Part shown: positions 35,001-46,254 of the stretch, in pieces
How positions within the stretch are numbered: position 1 is the first letter of the stretch
Layout: each line of letters opens with the position of its first letter
Assembly (NCBI RefSeq): GCF_003589595.1
Contig: NW_020654810.1
Location: forward strand, 18,956,608 to 19,020,607
DNA length: 64,000 bases
Reading direction: 5' to 3'
DNA from: Hyposmocoma kahamanoa
Lineage: Eukaryota; Arthropoda; Insecta; Lepidoptera; Cosmopterigidae
Translations under genes and position numbers: made by a program
The notes under the pieces: generated by a model
The model's input: the letters and a program-made list of their open reading frames with translations, nothing else
Database searches by the model: none
Told to the model about the DNA's origin: nothing

Positions 35001-38000
35001 AGAAAGAAAAGTCATATCACAAGGTATAACGCTTATAAATCTCATAATTAACGATAGATTATTTATTTTAGGTCCAAATGGTGTAGAAAAAGCAGTACGA
35101 ACACATGCATATAACTACAATAGTTTTCTTATCATCACATGATAATGATGGTCAAAACAAATGCAGTAATAACCATGTATTTGTGCGAAAGTTTCTAAAT
35201 TCAAACTAGTTAGAACTTTGTCGCACTAAATTACAACACCGTCTTCATTAACCCGAGTAAACATTCCAAAGAAAAGTCAAGTAGGCTAGATAATAAGACA
35301 AAGATTCACCTCTGGCGCACTGGGACGCGCGAAGCTAGGCTTGTGCAATCTTTGTCGAAGTTTTCCAAGTTTTGTCGCTGTAGTATGGCAGTGTCTGTTG
35401 GGCCAAGGCACACAGTCATGACGCGAACTTTTGTCTTTGAATAATATTCTTCTGTCTGTTGAGAGAAAAGTTATTTACAATACGTTAGCAGCTGGAAGAT
35501 TGTCAATGTAGTATTAAGCGGTAGTTTTTAACCAGTTATTTCTAGCAATATTTAACATTTATCGACAATAACTCGATGTATAAGTTCTTAGGTTTTCCAA
35601 TTGCTATACATTGGAAATTTATTCGGATTTAATTACAGGTCGCATGGTTACAGCTAGACTTGTTAAATTATCTACAAGCCGTGTTCATGGGACCAATAAA
35701 CTTGGTTGGTTTGCTTGAAAAAACAATTACCTATACATGATTTAGATCCGAAAAAATAGTTTCATTTCCTATAACTATTAATACAGGGTCGCGATTCTGA
35801 ACTCTTCGATATTTTGACCCAGTCGTTCGATTGGATATAGTTCTCGAATCGAAGGGCACTTTCGAAGATATTCAGAACATTCGAGTTAAACGCTCGATTC
35901 GGATTCGGATACGATACCGTTATCCAACAACCTTTATGATTACGACTAACTAGTCAGTGAAATAGATTATAAGAAAAATAAAAATCATTTTATATAAGTT
36001 TTTAAGACTTCAAAGGCCTAAAATGTAGGAATGCATTAGTCTTGCATTAAAATAAATCAATAAAATTGAACAAAATCCAGACTTTTGTTTAAAATAATAA
36101 GAGATTTCCATATTACATTCTTGTTTTGTAAACAATACGATATTCGGTTACTTTCATCCGATAACTGTGTTCTGAATAACGTTTGTAGCCTTTGCCGGTC
36201 GAGAAGTTCGAGTAATCGTACGGGTGTGACGTCATTTTGTTTGGTTTCCAATACGACAGTTTGACTTGTGAATAAAAATAAAAATAAATCGTATGATATC
36301 AAATCTAATCGGTCGACAACTTAGTTATCGTAAGGTTCTGAATCGACCCCCAGTTCGACAAATTCTAAGATTGTAATCAAACAAACAAACATTTTTAGTT
36401 TAGATAGGTACAGTAAATATTTCACTGTATATAGCCACTGATTATATTTTTACTTAGAAGATAAATAGAGATGTCATGGTTAAGGTTCGCTCCATTATTG
36501 AGCTGATCTTGACTTAATTTTGATCAAGAGCGAAATTGTAAAATTTACGCATTATAAAATCTCACCCCAAGTGAATTGCTGAATTGTAATACTGCTGCTT
36601 TAGTCGCAGAGTACACGGGCAGGTGACTATGGTGTTTCAGCGCCAGCATAGACGACAAGTTGAGGACTGTACCACCACACCCTCCAGTTTCTTCGCTCAT
36701 AATTTCTAGCGCTTTAATAGTACAGCTGACTGTTGCTGTCTGGAATAACAAAGCCAATGACAACAAATCAATAAACATATCCAAAAAAATTGATAGCCAA
36801 TCAGCAGATGGAATAGTTTTAGTTGTGACAGTGATTGGTGGTAATCACAATTGAATGGGTTTTACAGCTCAGCGGGTAATAAATCAGTAGTGAATTGAAT
36901 AGGTTCTGGTGAAGATTATAAAAGTTATGAGTTTGTTAAGTAATTTTATTTGTTCATGAAATTAAAAATAGTTCAATTTCAGATAAGATACATAGAAGAG
37001 AGATTGTTGTTTTACACATTATGGAATACATAGGTAACCAATTCAAGAAAGAGTTAGCAATTTGTACGCGAAATTAATAAAGACGAGAATAGAATATCTA
37101 ATTAACTGCTTATGTGGTCGAACGGTTACCATGCTAGCCAGACACGCAGAGGTCCCGGGTTCGATTCCCGGGCCAGGAGAAATATTTTAAGGCTTACATT
37201 TTTTTTATATGATACCAAGTGAAGGAACGAACTAGTCGTGCGCCTAATGGCCATTTTTATTTCTTTTGTGAGTTTTGATGTAATTTGTGATTGCCTATGT
37301 GTGTCAATGGCGACCGCGATACAGTGTGCATTATTATTATTATTAACACTACATTACTCGTACAAAAGAATAGAAATTTAAATTATTTGTGCGTGTTTGT
37401 GTATGTGTGTTTTGTATCTACGTGCCTATTTAAAAAATTGCTCACTATCCTCACTGCAGAGTGATTCGAGGCAAGAGTGTCATTCTCTGATTGAGTATTT
37501 TTCGATGAAATTTGTCACTTAACTTACCACTTAACAATATTTAATTACCTCAATGGCCGAACGGTTACGATCCTGGATTGCCACGTAGAGGTTCGATTCC
37601 CAGGCCGGAAGAAATATTTGTATGGGCTACATTTGTTTATCTCTCGTGACTTTGGGTGTAATTTGTGGTTGTCTATGTGTGTGTCCACGGTACCCGTAAA
37701 ACAGGGTTTTGTTTTGTTACAAATAAAAGGATAGAGACATGAACTGATTTTTTTGGCAATAATCGATTTTGTTGAGGACAGGAATATTTTTGTTTTTATT
37801 TAGTCTATGTATCCTTTGCAGTTTATATATTAATTGTAAAAGATCAAGTCCCTGAGTGATATATCAATGTAGAGCCGTAGTTACTTTACCTACCATACCT
37901 ATTTCAGTGTAATGTGAGCATTACCGGCGCATGGGAGTTGTTAACTTTACTAGGTTGACAGGCGTAGTAGTGGTACACTTCCGATCTTTACGATTTAAAG

Positions 38001-41000
38001 CTCTGAGTGACATAAAACTAAACTGAAACGTAAACCTTGAAACTTAAATTTCAACTGTATTTTCCTAAAGTACTGAAATAAAATACGTGAACATTTAAAA
38101 TTATCTATAAATAATGCATGAATACGTGTTTCACTGTTTCTTTAAAGACTTCATATTAAACGAGAATTGTTGTAAATTCTTAGGTTTGACTGATTACATA
38201 CATTTTTTTATAATGTCAAGTGACGAGACGAACAAGTTGTGCGACTGGTAGTAAGTGACACGCCTGTCCATAATCCTAGCGATATTATTGTTTGACAGAA
38301 TACGTTCGTAGAAACTTAGTATAATTTCATATCAATATTGCAAGTTACAGGTATTATAATCAAATTATGAAACCCAAAATCTAATAACACAACTTTGTCG
38401 AGTTTCTTCAAGAAAACTTTGTCACAAAATTTATAAGGGTATCGATCTTCCTTGATAAACTGACATGATATGAGCCTTCGAAAAGACTTGAAATATACGC
38501 ACGCTTATATTATGTATACATGCATTCTTTACAAAGTCAGATACATAGTAAATAACAATCTCAAATATATGTCTAAAAGACTTTTATGTGAATACAAAAC
38601 CCTGGAACTTACTTAACACCTTAATTATAAGTAGGAACTTAAGTTATTGTTTACTTACTTGTATTTGTTTACGATACAACTATACAGGTTGACACTGGGT
38701 CGTGTAGCAACACAGTTAATTATAACTTACTGTCACATTAGGAACACAACACAATATATTTGAAAGTGTTAAAGCAATAACCTGTTTTCATGTATAATAT
38801 AAATATAATTTAATTCTTATTATTTAGAATCATAGTCATCTGAAGTTTTATAAATTTCTTCATTTAGCATCATAACTTTGTCATGTGTGATTTTTGACAA
38901 TGTCTTATTCCTTTCGAGTTGTTAGGTTTTCGCGATTGTTACTCTGAAGGAAATGAAATTATTTTTTCGGGTCTAAACGCTCTTATTTGTTTTGGTAACC
39001 TGTAAAGAGTTTCAAAACGTTGGCTTGTTTGAAAAAACAAATATAAGCGATTTGGATTAAAAAAAATAGTTTTATTTCCTAAATTTATATCTTTGATCAG
39101 TTCGTTTTCAAAAAATGTTTGACATGCAATGTAAGATGTCCATAATGTCAGTATTACTCTTATATAATATAGTATTTATTAATAAAATGCTTTACTCTAA
39201 TTGTATGACATGCAATAAATGAATAGGGATTATGTAACAAAACACTACATTAACGAAATTGTAATAATTTTCTGCGTTAAAAAATGGGTCGGCATCACGA
39301 CACCTCAGTCACCCTGTATAGCATTAGCTAGGTACGTAGGGCACTCAATAACTTTTGAGATGCTCGAAATTTAAAAATGGAACGCACCAGTATTATATGG
39401 TTTTAAAAAGCAAATTTATTTAAAAATAGATCACCAAAAGCAATTTAGATAAATTAAAAAAAAATGACATTGTTAGTCATTTTACTACAACGCTTCCCGC
39501 GCTTTTCTTTGCAATAATGGATCTTGACCGTGAACATTTGCGTGCTATGATCTTCTATGATTTTAAATGTGGTTTAACTGAACAATTGAGTTTGGAACGT
39601 TTGCAGTCAGCATTAGAGGACTCTGCTCCTTCTCGTGCAACAGTTTTTAGGTGGTTTAAGGAATTTAAAAGAGGCAAAACTAACCTTGAAGATGACCTAA
39701 GAGGCGGACGCCCGGAAACAGCAGTTACTGCAGAAAATGTGTGGACATCTGAAATGTTGGTGCGAGAAGACCCACAAATCACGTACACGAACACTAAGAA
39801 GATCCTAGGCATTAGTTCGGGAAGCGTCAATACTATCCTGCATCAACGTCTTGGAGTGAGGAAGCTTTGTTGTCGATGGATCCCACGATTGCTCCCCGAT
39901 ACTGAAAAACAGGCTGGAGTGCCGAGAAATACTCATACGTTTCGAAAACGGGACATCGAGACGTGTTTCAGAAATCGTTACTGGTGATGAAACATGGATC
40001 TATCAATATGATCCAGAAAGCAAGAAGCAGTCGTCGGTGTGGGTCTTCGCAGAGGGACAATTGCCAACAAAGTTGCAAAGACCTCGAAACGTTGGCAAAA
40101 AAATGGTAGCTAGTTTTTTTTCTCTGAGCGGACATTTGTCGACGTCAATGTTAGAAAATAGTAGGTCTGTTAATTCAGAATGGTACACAACAGTAGCATT
40201 GCCAAAAGTTTTCCAAGCTGTGCGGGAGAGGAGACCAAAGACCGGGCTTCGGGGAATCATGCTACATCACGATAACGCCTCTTCACATACGTCTCTCAGA
40301 ACAAAGGCGTTTATTGAGGAATCTGGTATAGAAATCTTAAATCACCCGCCGTACAGCCCTGACTTGGCTCCCTACGATTTCTTTTTGTTCCCAGCAGTGA
40401 AGGATAAAATGAAAGGAAAATTTTTTTTGAGTGTCGAAGAAGCAGTGGCTGCCTACGAAATGGCAATTTCAATGCTGACGGATCAAGACTGGCAAAAATG
40501 TTTTCAGAGTTGGTTTAGACGAATGAAACTTTGTGTAGATAATGATGGAGAGTATTTTGAAAAAATGTAAAATAAATTATATTAATATGCTTGATATTTT
40601 TTCTTTATCTCAAAACTTATTGAGTGACCTACGTATTAACACAAATACAATGTTACAGTTAAAAGTCTTTACATATTCGGATATGTTTATTCACATTATT
40701 ATGTCGTTGTTTATACGATAGACTGACAAAGATGCCACAATCCTGAACTATGTTTATTATTTATTTTGTTTAAATTTGGTAAACAATAAGTGTTTCGATC
40801 GTACGATGACGACGCTTCGATTAAGAATAATATTTTAATAGTAATAAATTATACTTACGAAATTGATATCAATCATCTTCTTGAACAATTTATCAACGCC
40901 CAAAATCGCAGCGTTGTTTATAACCACATCAAGTTTTCTATATTTGTCGAGAACTTGGCGGAACGCTACCTCGAGTTGGTTTTCATCGGAGATGTCGCAT

Positions 41001-42500
41001 TTTATGAACTTTGCTTGTAGTGCTCCGAACTTTTGTAAGAGTTCGGTCTCGAGGGCCGTACCCTCTCGGTCCAGCACGTCCAAGAACACCACGCACTGAA
41101 ATTTTATTTATTAGTTATCGACTTGACTTATTTTACTTACGTACAATAAACGCTATCAGGAACCTTTTTTAATGGCAAAACAAGCGCGCATTTCACCTTT
41201 TTTATATAAAAAACAAGTGCGCACTTGACCTCCATCTCACCTGATGGAAAGTGATGATGAGGTCATCGAGTGACGATGTAGCATGCACACTTAAATGATG
41301 CCTTTTCGCTCTCGCCTTGAAAAGATCCAAGGTATAGAGTTCGGGGAATAAGTCCGCTGGTAGGGAATTCCACTCACTAGCCGCTCGCCATATAAATGTG
41401 GAAGCGGAACGCTTCGTGCGAGTCCTGGGAATATACACAACGTAAGGTGTGGAATTCCAGCCCACGTCTAGTCCCCCAATGATGTAAAGGGGCAGGCGGA
41501 ATCAAATTATGCAATTCCATCGCACATTATCCGTGACATTATCCTGTGGAATACCGATAAGCAAGCAACCTCACGGTGGTGTTCAAGACTGCTCCTTGTG
41601 AAAGAGTTCGTCCAGGAAAGTACTACCAGCACTGCGTTTCGGCTTAGCAGGGCAAAGGTGCTGATGAAATTACAGGCACATGGGACTTGTCAACTATGTC
41701 TCAGAGTGGCGGGCGCAGTGGCAGTGCCCATCAGATCTTTGCGATTTACAGATCGAATGATAACTACAACTGTTATGAACAGGCGTGTAGCTTACCATCA
41801 GGCGCACGGCTTGTTCGTCCCGTCACTTGATATTATAAAAAAAGCTTCGTCTAACCTGGTGGAAAGTGACGTTGAGATCAAAGACAGAGTATGCTGACCT
41901 AAATAATACCTATTCAATCTCGTCTGAAAAGGGCCAAGTTATAGCGTTCAGGGATTCAGGGAACAAATATACAGTCAGGGAATTTCACTCCATATTCGTA
42001 CACTATATACATGAGCAAGCGTAATTAGCATTTAAATCTTCATACTGGTTGGTAGATTTCTAACAACTGTATAACATGGTTTTTCAATAGGTATGACGAA
42101 AATAGTAAAGCAACATAAAAAAGCGTAAAAAGCGATTACTTTATTACGATAACTACATCTAATGGGCAATATAAACAAAATTAACTTGCGTTTACCAAAA
42201 ATAATCATATTATAGTATTAACTTAATTACGGAACAACAAGATAAACAGTTTGTTAATGTCGAGCGAAATGATAAATAAGTATATATCAACGCCACCTTG
42301 TAATCACACGAATCTTGTGAAACGATTCACTTACGGGTCTGGAAACGAAAATATAGGAAAAATTTAAGTATAAAAAACAATTTTACCCGAGCATCATCTG
42401 CGAGCAAACTTCGAACCACAGCGGCTCCAACTCCGGCTGCACCGCCTGTCACCAAAAACACTTTATCCTTGATGTTTGGAGACCACGCGTTTGATACCAT
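31916..42500 (-). CDS. Short-chain dehydrogenase/reductase, 15-PGDH-like, five exons
   Basis: Complete coding region: exons 42500-42387, 41095-40859, 36739-36566, 35455-35310 and 32075-31916. They join to 276 residues with all phases consistent. Classical SDR, expected to be cytosolic: no signal peptide or membrane segment. Seen: cofactor motif TGGAAGVG (18-25), acidic residue D44 after the second strand (favours NAD over NADP), NNAA (98-101), catalytic N116, S147, Y160 and K164. The spacings Ser-13-Tyr, Tyr-xxx-Lys and Asn-31-Ser equal those of human 15-PGDH. PTDT after the sixth strand is also typical. Length is usual for the family. Likely reaction: NAD-dependent oxidation of a secondary alcohol; the substrate is unknown. 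The start is the ATG at 42500 (A at -3); the frame further upstream has only a GTG at 42545. Intron 2 carries a mariner. All splice sites are GT-AG. Confidence 0.9.
32076..35309 (-). other. Dehydrogenase intron 4
   Basis: 3.2 kb, donor ag|gtgaat, acceptor ttttcag. Short plus-strand frames (31878-32243, 32639-33056, 34930-35142) have no recognisable product, and the first overlaps exon 5 antisense. I recognised no known repeat here. Confidence 0.75.
35310..35455 (-). CDS. Dehydrogenase exon 4
   Basis: Acceptor ttttctctcaacag precedes 48 codons beginning TEEYYSKTKVRVMTVCLGPT, then DTAILQ, closing with two bases of a split serine codon before gtgaat. The first residues have no start codon, so a plain open-frame search misses it. 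PTDT follows the sixth strand, where SDRs close over the substrate. Confidence 0.88.
35580..35777 (+). repeat. F3 fold-back element inside dehydrogenase intron 3
   Basis: Both arms present but diverged: aagttcttaggttttcc on the left, ttagatccgaaaaaatagtt tcatttcc on the right, centre around ggtcgcatggttac. Confidence 0.6.
35787..36351 (-). mobile_element. F4 element, fullest copy, in dehydrogenase intron 3
   Basis: Ends are imperfect inverted repeats: gggtcgcgattctgaac on the left and gttctgaatcgaccc on the right. 565 bp, no intact ORF; the frame at 36057-36302 resembles one at 20306-20515 only through shared repeat sequence. Probable non-autonomous DNA transposon. No target duplication was verified. 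Confidence 0.6.
36566..36739 (-). CDS. Dehydrogenase exon 3 (catalytic Ser, Tyr, Lys)
   Basis: Acceptor ggctttgttattccag, donor ggg|gtgaga. 58 whole codons from TATVSCTIKALEIM to QFSNSLG. Contains NLSS (catalytic S147) and YSATK (Y160, K164). Confidence 0.9.
37107..37346 (+). mobile_element. T1 SINE with an S1 fragment inserted
   Basis: Head tggtcgaacggttaccatgc and ggtcccgggttcgattcccg (strong A and B boxes), body interrupted at 37195-37250, then tttgtgagttttgatgtaat and an (ATT)n tail. Lies in dehydrogenase intron 2. Confidence 0.75.
37195..37250 (-). repeat. S1 3'-end fragment nested in T1
   Basis: ttttttttatatgataccaa and gtcgtgcgcctaatgg: only the last ~45 bp of S1 with its A-tail. catttttt flanks both sides, a possible target duplication. 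Confidence 0.6.
37547..37718 (+). mobile_element. T1 SINE
   Basis: tggccgaacggttacgatcc and gaggttcgattcccaggcc, then gaagaaatatttgtatgggc and ctctcgtgactttgggtgta. Second T1 within 440 bp, same strand. Confidence 0.75.
37868..38014 (+). mobile_element. S1 retroposon, degraded
   Basis: Pieces in the right order: tgtagagccgtag, cctatttcagtgtaatgtga, gcgcatgggagttgttaac, gatttaaagctctgagtg. Many deletions. Confidence 0.55.
38202..38275 (-). mobile_element. S1 retroposon, 3' end only
   Basis: T-run, then aagtgacgagacgaacaagt and agtgacacgcctgtccataa. Confidence 0.65.
38918..39085 (+). repeat. F3 fold-back element with both arms
   Basis: cgagttgttaggttttcgcg at the left, tttcaaaacgttggcttgtt, gaaaaaacaaatataagcga and agttttatttcc at the right; the central 30-40 bp are missing. 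Confidence 0.65.
39335..40633 (+). mobile_element. Mariner transposon with inverted ends and TA flanks
   Basis: The 5' end cgtagggcactcaataactt ttgagat and the 3' end (inverted: cgtaggtcactcaataagtt ttgagat) match over about 27 bp. TA duplications flank it at 39333-39334 and 40634-40635. 1299 bp is standard mariner length. It sits in dehydrogenase intron 2, opposite to the gene's direction. Confidence 0.93.
39517..40570 (+). pseudogene. Mariner transposase with a single visible frameshift
   Basis: Starts at ATG 39517. The N-terminal half (to about 39917) holds the helix-turn-helix region (FYDFKCGLTEQLSLERL, FRWFKEFKRGKTNLEDDLRG, SSGSVNTILHQRLGV) and reaches CRWIP. A small out-of-frame deletion at about 39916-39920 shifts frame. 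The rest is open to the stop at 40570. Catalytic triad: D in TGDETW (39986), D in HHDNAS (40271) and D in APYDFFLF (40376); 34 residues separate the last two, the D,D34D signature of mariner. Enzyme type: cut-and-paste DNA transposase acting on the element's inverted ends at TA sites. As it stands it makes no full protein. Confidence 0.92.
40859..41095 (-). CDS. Dehydrogenase exon 2 (cofactor and NNAA region)
   Basis: Acceptor ataaataaaatttcag, donor ttc|gtaagt. 79 whole codons from CVVFLDVLDREG to KKMIDINF. Has FLD (D44, adenosine ribose binding, NAD-type), KCDISDE (strand 3), VVINNAA and the catalytic N116 in IDIN. Confidence 0.9.
41160..41588 (-). mobile_element. LINE 3'-end fragment in dehydrogenase intron 1
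   Basis: The minus frame 41465-41202 reads FIWRAASEWNSLPADLFPEL and YTLDLFKARAKRHH, the end of a LINE polymerase; the rest is missing (5' truncation). The A-rich side is at low coordinates. Same family as 25690-25995 and 41845-41990. Confidence 0.7.
41590..41843 (+). mobile_element. S1 retroposon
   Basis: ccttgtgaaagagttcgtcc to gatattataaaaaaagc; lies between two LINE end fragments. Internal deletion near 41632. Confidence 0.75.
41845..41990 (-). mobile_element. LINE 3'-end fragment, second copy
   Basis: ggtggaaagtgacgttgaga, gacctaaataatacct, gggaatttcactcc match the family at 25690-25995. Confidence 0.5.
42387..42500 (-). CDS. Dehydrogenase exon 1 (start, cofactor loop)
   Basis: ATG at 42500-42498 with aag before it, 38 codons ending LLADDAR, donor cgg|gtaaaa at 42386. 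Carries the first strand and glycine-rich loop (KVFLVTGGAAGVG). Confidence 0.88.
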
Positions 42501-42640
42501 CTTCGACAGCGTACTGCAGTTAATGACCAATGCAGTTACATGCACTCTGTCTATTGTCGATAAAGGACTGTTTTACCGACGTTCTGCGATCGCCTTTTGT
42601 TTTCACCTCGTAATGTATAATTTTTAATAACGCAAACACC
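42501..42640 (-). promoter_or_regulatory. Probable 5' leader and promoter of the dehydrogenase gene
   Basis: A TATA-like attataca lies at 42621-42614 on the minus strand. A start about 30 bp later would give a leader of roughly 85 nt. No strict initiator was found, so this is weak. Confidence 0.2.
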
Positions 42641-43132
42641 GGTACGTTACGCACAATTGCTTAAGGACCTAAAATAATAAAGATAACAAAAAATATAGAA
42701 TGGAATATGAAAATTACGCTTTTACTTAATGACGTGATATATTGCTGGCGAAGTACATTGAAAGAGATATTTTTGGGTTAATTTCGCCGCGGACATTTGT
42801 CATATTATATCAGATAGGCGTTTAATGATAAAAGTTTATCATTTGATAAGTGTAACGGAAACAAATCTTCACATTTTTGATAGTGTTTTATCGCTACTAG
42901 GTAATTGAAAATCAGCCATGAAAACATTACTTTCATTATGAAACCAGTGAAACCGGTGTAGATCCCTATTTAGCGCGGCTCGACTTATATTATTTTTAAT
43001 TATTTTCGTTTTTAATTTGAATTATTATTATGAAATGAAATTAATTTCATTATTAAGTAATAACGGTAATTAGAATCAATTAAAACATATTGATTAGTAC
43101 TGCAGTTTTATGTCTGCTTGGGATAACCATGA

Positions 43133-43187
43133 CAACTCTAAAGGGCCCGAAACGTTAATTTGTTCGCGATTTAAATCCGAAAAAGCG
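43133..43187 (+). repeat. F3 fold-back fragment
   Basis: ctaaagggcccgaaacgtta and gcgatttaaatccgaaaa only. Confidence 0.5.
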
Positions 43188-43469
43188 TCACAGCAAGATA
43201 TAAGAATTCATAAATGTTCTGAAAAATTCTAGGTTGGAAATAAACTATAAACGTTATTATAAGGCACGACTATTCTCTACAAGAAACAAAACTACCTGTG
43301 TGTACATGCTCATAATCGGACAATTTATATTCATGAGGTAGATCTCCAACGGTCTAGAAAATGCTTTGAAATCCAGGTCTCTGTTGTAAATTTTTACCGG
43401 TTTATATTTATACCTAAATAAACTACCCAGTTATCAAAATAAAGACAAATATATCTGTAATATTGAAAT

Positions 43470-43680
43470 GAATATTATGTTTTACTACTCGAATTTTCAT
43501 TATTTTTTGGAAAATTACTATACTAGTTTGTTATAATTAGAATAGAATTTAATTTAAATTATATTAGAAAAAAAAACTACATCAATCGAACACTAAGAAA
43601 ATTTCCTTCAAACTGACGGAATTCGAACCTGTGTCTGTATGCCAATCCAGGACAGGGTTGTACTTTGTTTCCGATCTTCG
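43470..43680 (-). mobile_element. T2 SINE
   Basis: Shares tatactagtttgttataatt and atcgaacac with 26585-26944, then on the minus strand caggttcgaattccgtc (B-box-like). The A-box end is eroded. Confidence 0.5.
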
Positions 43681-43714
43681 TGTTTTGTACATTATTGCAG
43701 AGGCCGGGAAGTAA

Positions 43715-43789
43715 GGGATTGCTGGACAAGTATGAGTTACAAGGACGAATGCCAGCGAGGCCTTGTATTAATACGAATCAAGCAATCCC
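43715..43789. repeat. Long-arm hairpin
   Basis: Left arm gggattgctggacaagtatg then agttacaagg; right arm ccttgtattaatacgaatca then agcaatccc. About 23 of 28 positions can pair around a ~16-nt loop (acgaatgccagcgagg). Further pairing outside (gccgggaa / ttctgccg) is weaker. Confidence 0.6.
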
Positions 43790-45339
43790 CTTTTCTGCCG
43801 AGCGATGTATAGAATTTTTCTCAAACAATGTGAGGAAATAATAAAAGACTAAAGAGAGGAAGATGTTTAATAGAAAAAGAAAAAAAAAATTAAAAGTAAT
43901 ATTTCACGTGTTGAAGAAAATGTTGTTGTTTTTCAAGGCACATTAATAATAATCTGCTGAACTTCTGATGATGTGTTTGAATGTGTGTCTATTACTATAT
44001 TTTCGTTATCGCTCTTCTGAGTAGCAATCATTTTCGCGACCCAAATACAAAAAAAAAACGAAAAAGCAAAAGAATACCAAAACGCTTTAGTTGTGTGTTG
44101 TTTTAGTTAGTGTTACCGCCATTTTTTTATCAATAACAAATAATTTTTCATCACAGTTGGACGTATGTGGTATGACTGCTGCGGTGGCTAACTTGACAAT
44201 AATGCCCCAAAAAACTTTTTTCTTTCTATTACAGCTATGGTCGGTCGGGAGATTTTTGTAATTTACAGCACGACATACTTCCTTACTTAAATGAAAACTT
44301 TCGCTTAAAATGTTATCTAACTATAAATTTTATTGCAATTCAGTCACATACTGCATAAATACTTATTATTAAGATTTTTTTATAATTAATTATTATTTTC
44401 TGTATAAAAATTTTGCAATTTTTTTTACAATCTATCATGGCTGTATGCGTGTTTGCTTTTTGCAACATTTTAGTTCGCGTTTTAGTATCTATGGAAGAAT
44501 TTAAAAAAATAAACTAAAAACCCGCCATTTGCCAAATCCATAATTGTTGTGTTGTGAATCCTAATTACATTGTATTTAATTCCTCCCAAATGTAAACGGA
44601 CGGTAAAAAATACAAAACTCGAGTGATTAAAGCCTCCTCTTTTAATAATGTCTTATTTACTGTCCAGTACATACACAATTTACCATTATTACACCTAACA
44701 AATAGGTACTCTGGAATCCATGATCATAGAAAAAAATTAAATTCATTAGAAACCGACACAGTCGAAAAAGGGGGCGAGAGCTCTCTCTTTTGCGACTTTC
44801 TCGGATTCTACAATGAACAATGGCGACTTTGCAACATTGTCTTAAAGGATTAACCCACTTTTTTTTGCAGTAGAATATATCGCGTGGCGCCACTTGACAG
44901 GACGTCCTCAGGCAGCTCATTGCTCTCAAGGGGTCCCAGTGAAGCGGCTAAAGCGCATCAAGTGATGGCTCTATTCATCGACCAACAATAACGTCTATTA
45001 GAACAGCGCTACACAGTCTATAGCGCACCTGTAATGATGCGACCGCGTTTTTTAAAACACTTTTCGAGCGAATAAAAAGACGGAAGTTTCGAGAATATTC
45101 TACTACATTACATAGTTTGACGGTTTGCGTTGTGGGCGCTGGATGAGAAAGTACCGTATTAGATTCTCGGTAAGACCAATTTGGAAAATGAACTTTTCTA
45201 ATTTAGTTCTGATCTGGGTATTCTGTAGGGGAGTGCCTCTTAGTGACATGTTGCCCCTCTGCCTCTCTTGCTCTTTACTCATAGTACGGGAGTTGTCTAT
45301 TTTGACCAGGTAATAATAGATAGGTCTTTATTTATATAT

Positions 45340-45630
45340 TAATAAATAGTAAGTGACGACAGGACGAACAAGTCGTGCGCCTGGTGGTAAGCGACACTTC
45401 TGTCCATAGCAGTCGCAGTGCCACTCAGAGCTTTAATTCACAAAAATCTGTGAGGCACTGCCACTGCGCCCGAAACCATGAGACATAAGTTGACAAGCCT
45501 CATGTGCCTGTAATTTCACCAGCACCCTTCAACACCGGAACGCAGTAATACTCACTGCTTGGCGGAAGAAATAGGTAAGGTGGCAGTACTTCCCTAGATG
45601 AACTCTTTCACAAGCAGCTCTACTGCTACT
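45340..45630 (-). mobile_element. S1 retroposon, full length
   Basis: aagtgacgacaggacgaac to agcagctctactgctact, with all internal blocks; one of the best copies. The tail side is tttatttatatattaataaa. Confidence 0.8.
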
Positions 45631-46254
45631 AAAAAACTGTTAGCAAAGTCATTATTATACTATATTATGTTCGAAATAGGAAAGTAAAATCTAGGTTAGG
45701 TAGAATTGAATTGCTTTAACAAACGACGTTCTGTGTGTACCTATTAATAATCGTCAGTATACCTACAGTTGAACAAACTTAAACTGCACATTTGAACGTG
45801 TGACATTATTATATTATTATTGTGCTCGTCAAAATTAATGTAAAAGAAAGAACCCTTCATGATAAACTCGTACATAACACCAGTAAGTTACCTGTCATAA
45901 AATTTCAACCAGAACAATGAAATCAACGTTCATGAAATTCAGCCATTTCAATTTAATATTTTCGTTCGCACGCTCTTCGTATATTAACATGGAACGCGGA
46001 AAACTGGTGGAATAATAAAACGTAAACAAAAGAGCTCTTCACAGCGGGAATGCAAGCGAGTCAAGCAAATTCTACATCGGTGCTCTGTTTATATTCAGCC
46101 AGTGAGGAGGTTAGTTCCTTCAAATAACAGTCGGAGAGCGGTAATGTACCGTATAGTATTGGGCACAGTCAATAGTGTTTTAAAAGTAATCCCTTTACCA
46201 TTGTAATATTTATCGCAAAGTGACCTACCAATATTTGTTTTCATTGAATGTCAT

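Larger units (their letters stand above)
42641..45339. other. Region upstream of the dehydrogenase gene; no gene recognised
   Basis: Contains an F3 scrap (43133-43187), a T2 SINE (43470-43680) and a conserved-looking hairpin (43715-43789). The short frames at 44623-44929 and 45125-45313 have no recognisable product. Confidence 0.4.

Noticed and set aside
36545..36784. Exon 3 frame as a stand-alone 79-residue protein
   Set aside because: Its first ~15 and last ~6 residues are intron sequence; splice sites at 36739 and 36566 define the true exon.
42327..42545. Upstream start for the dehydrogenase at 42545
   Set aside because: The codon there is GTG, not ATG, in a eukaryotic gene; the ATG at 42500 has a fair context and gives the usual N-terminus.
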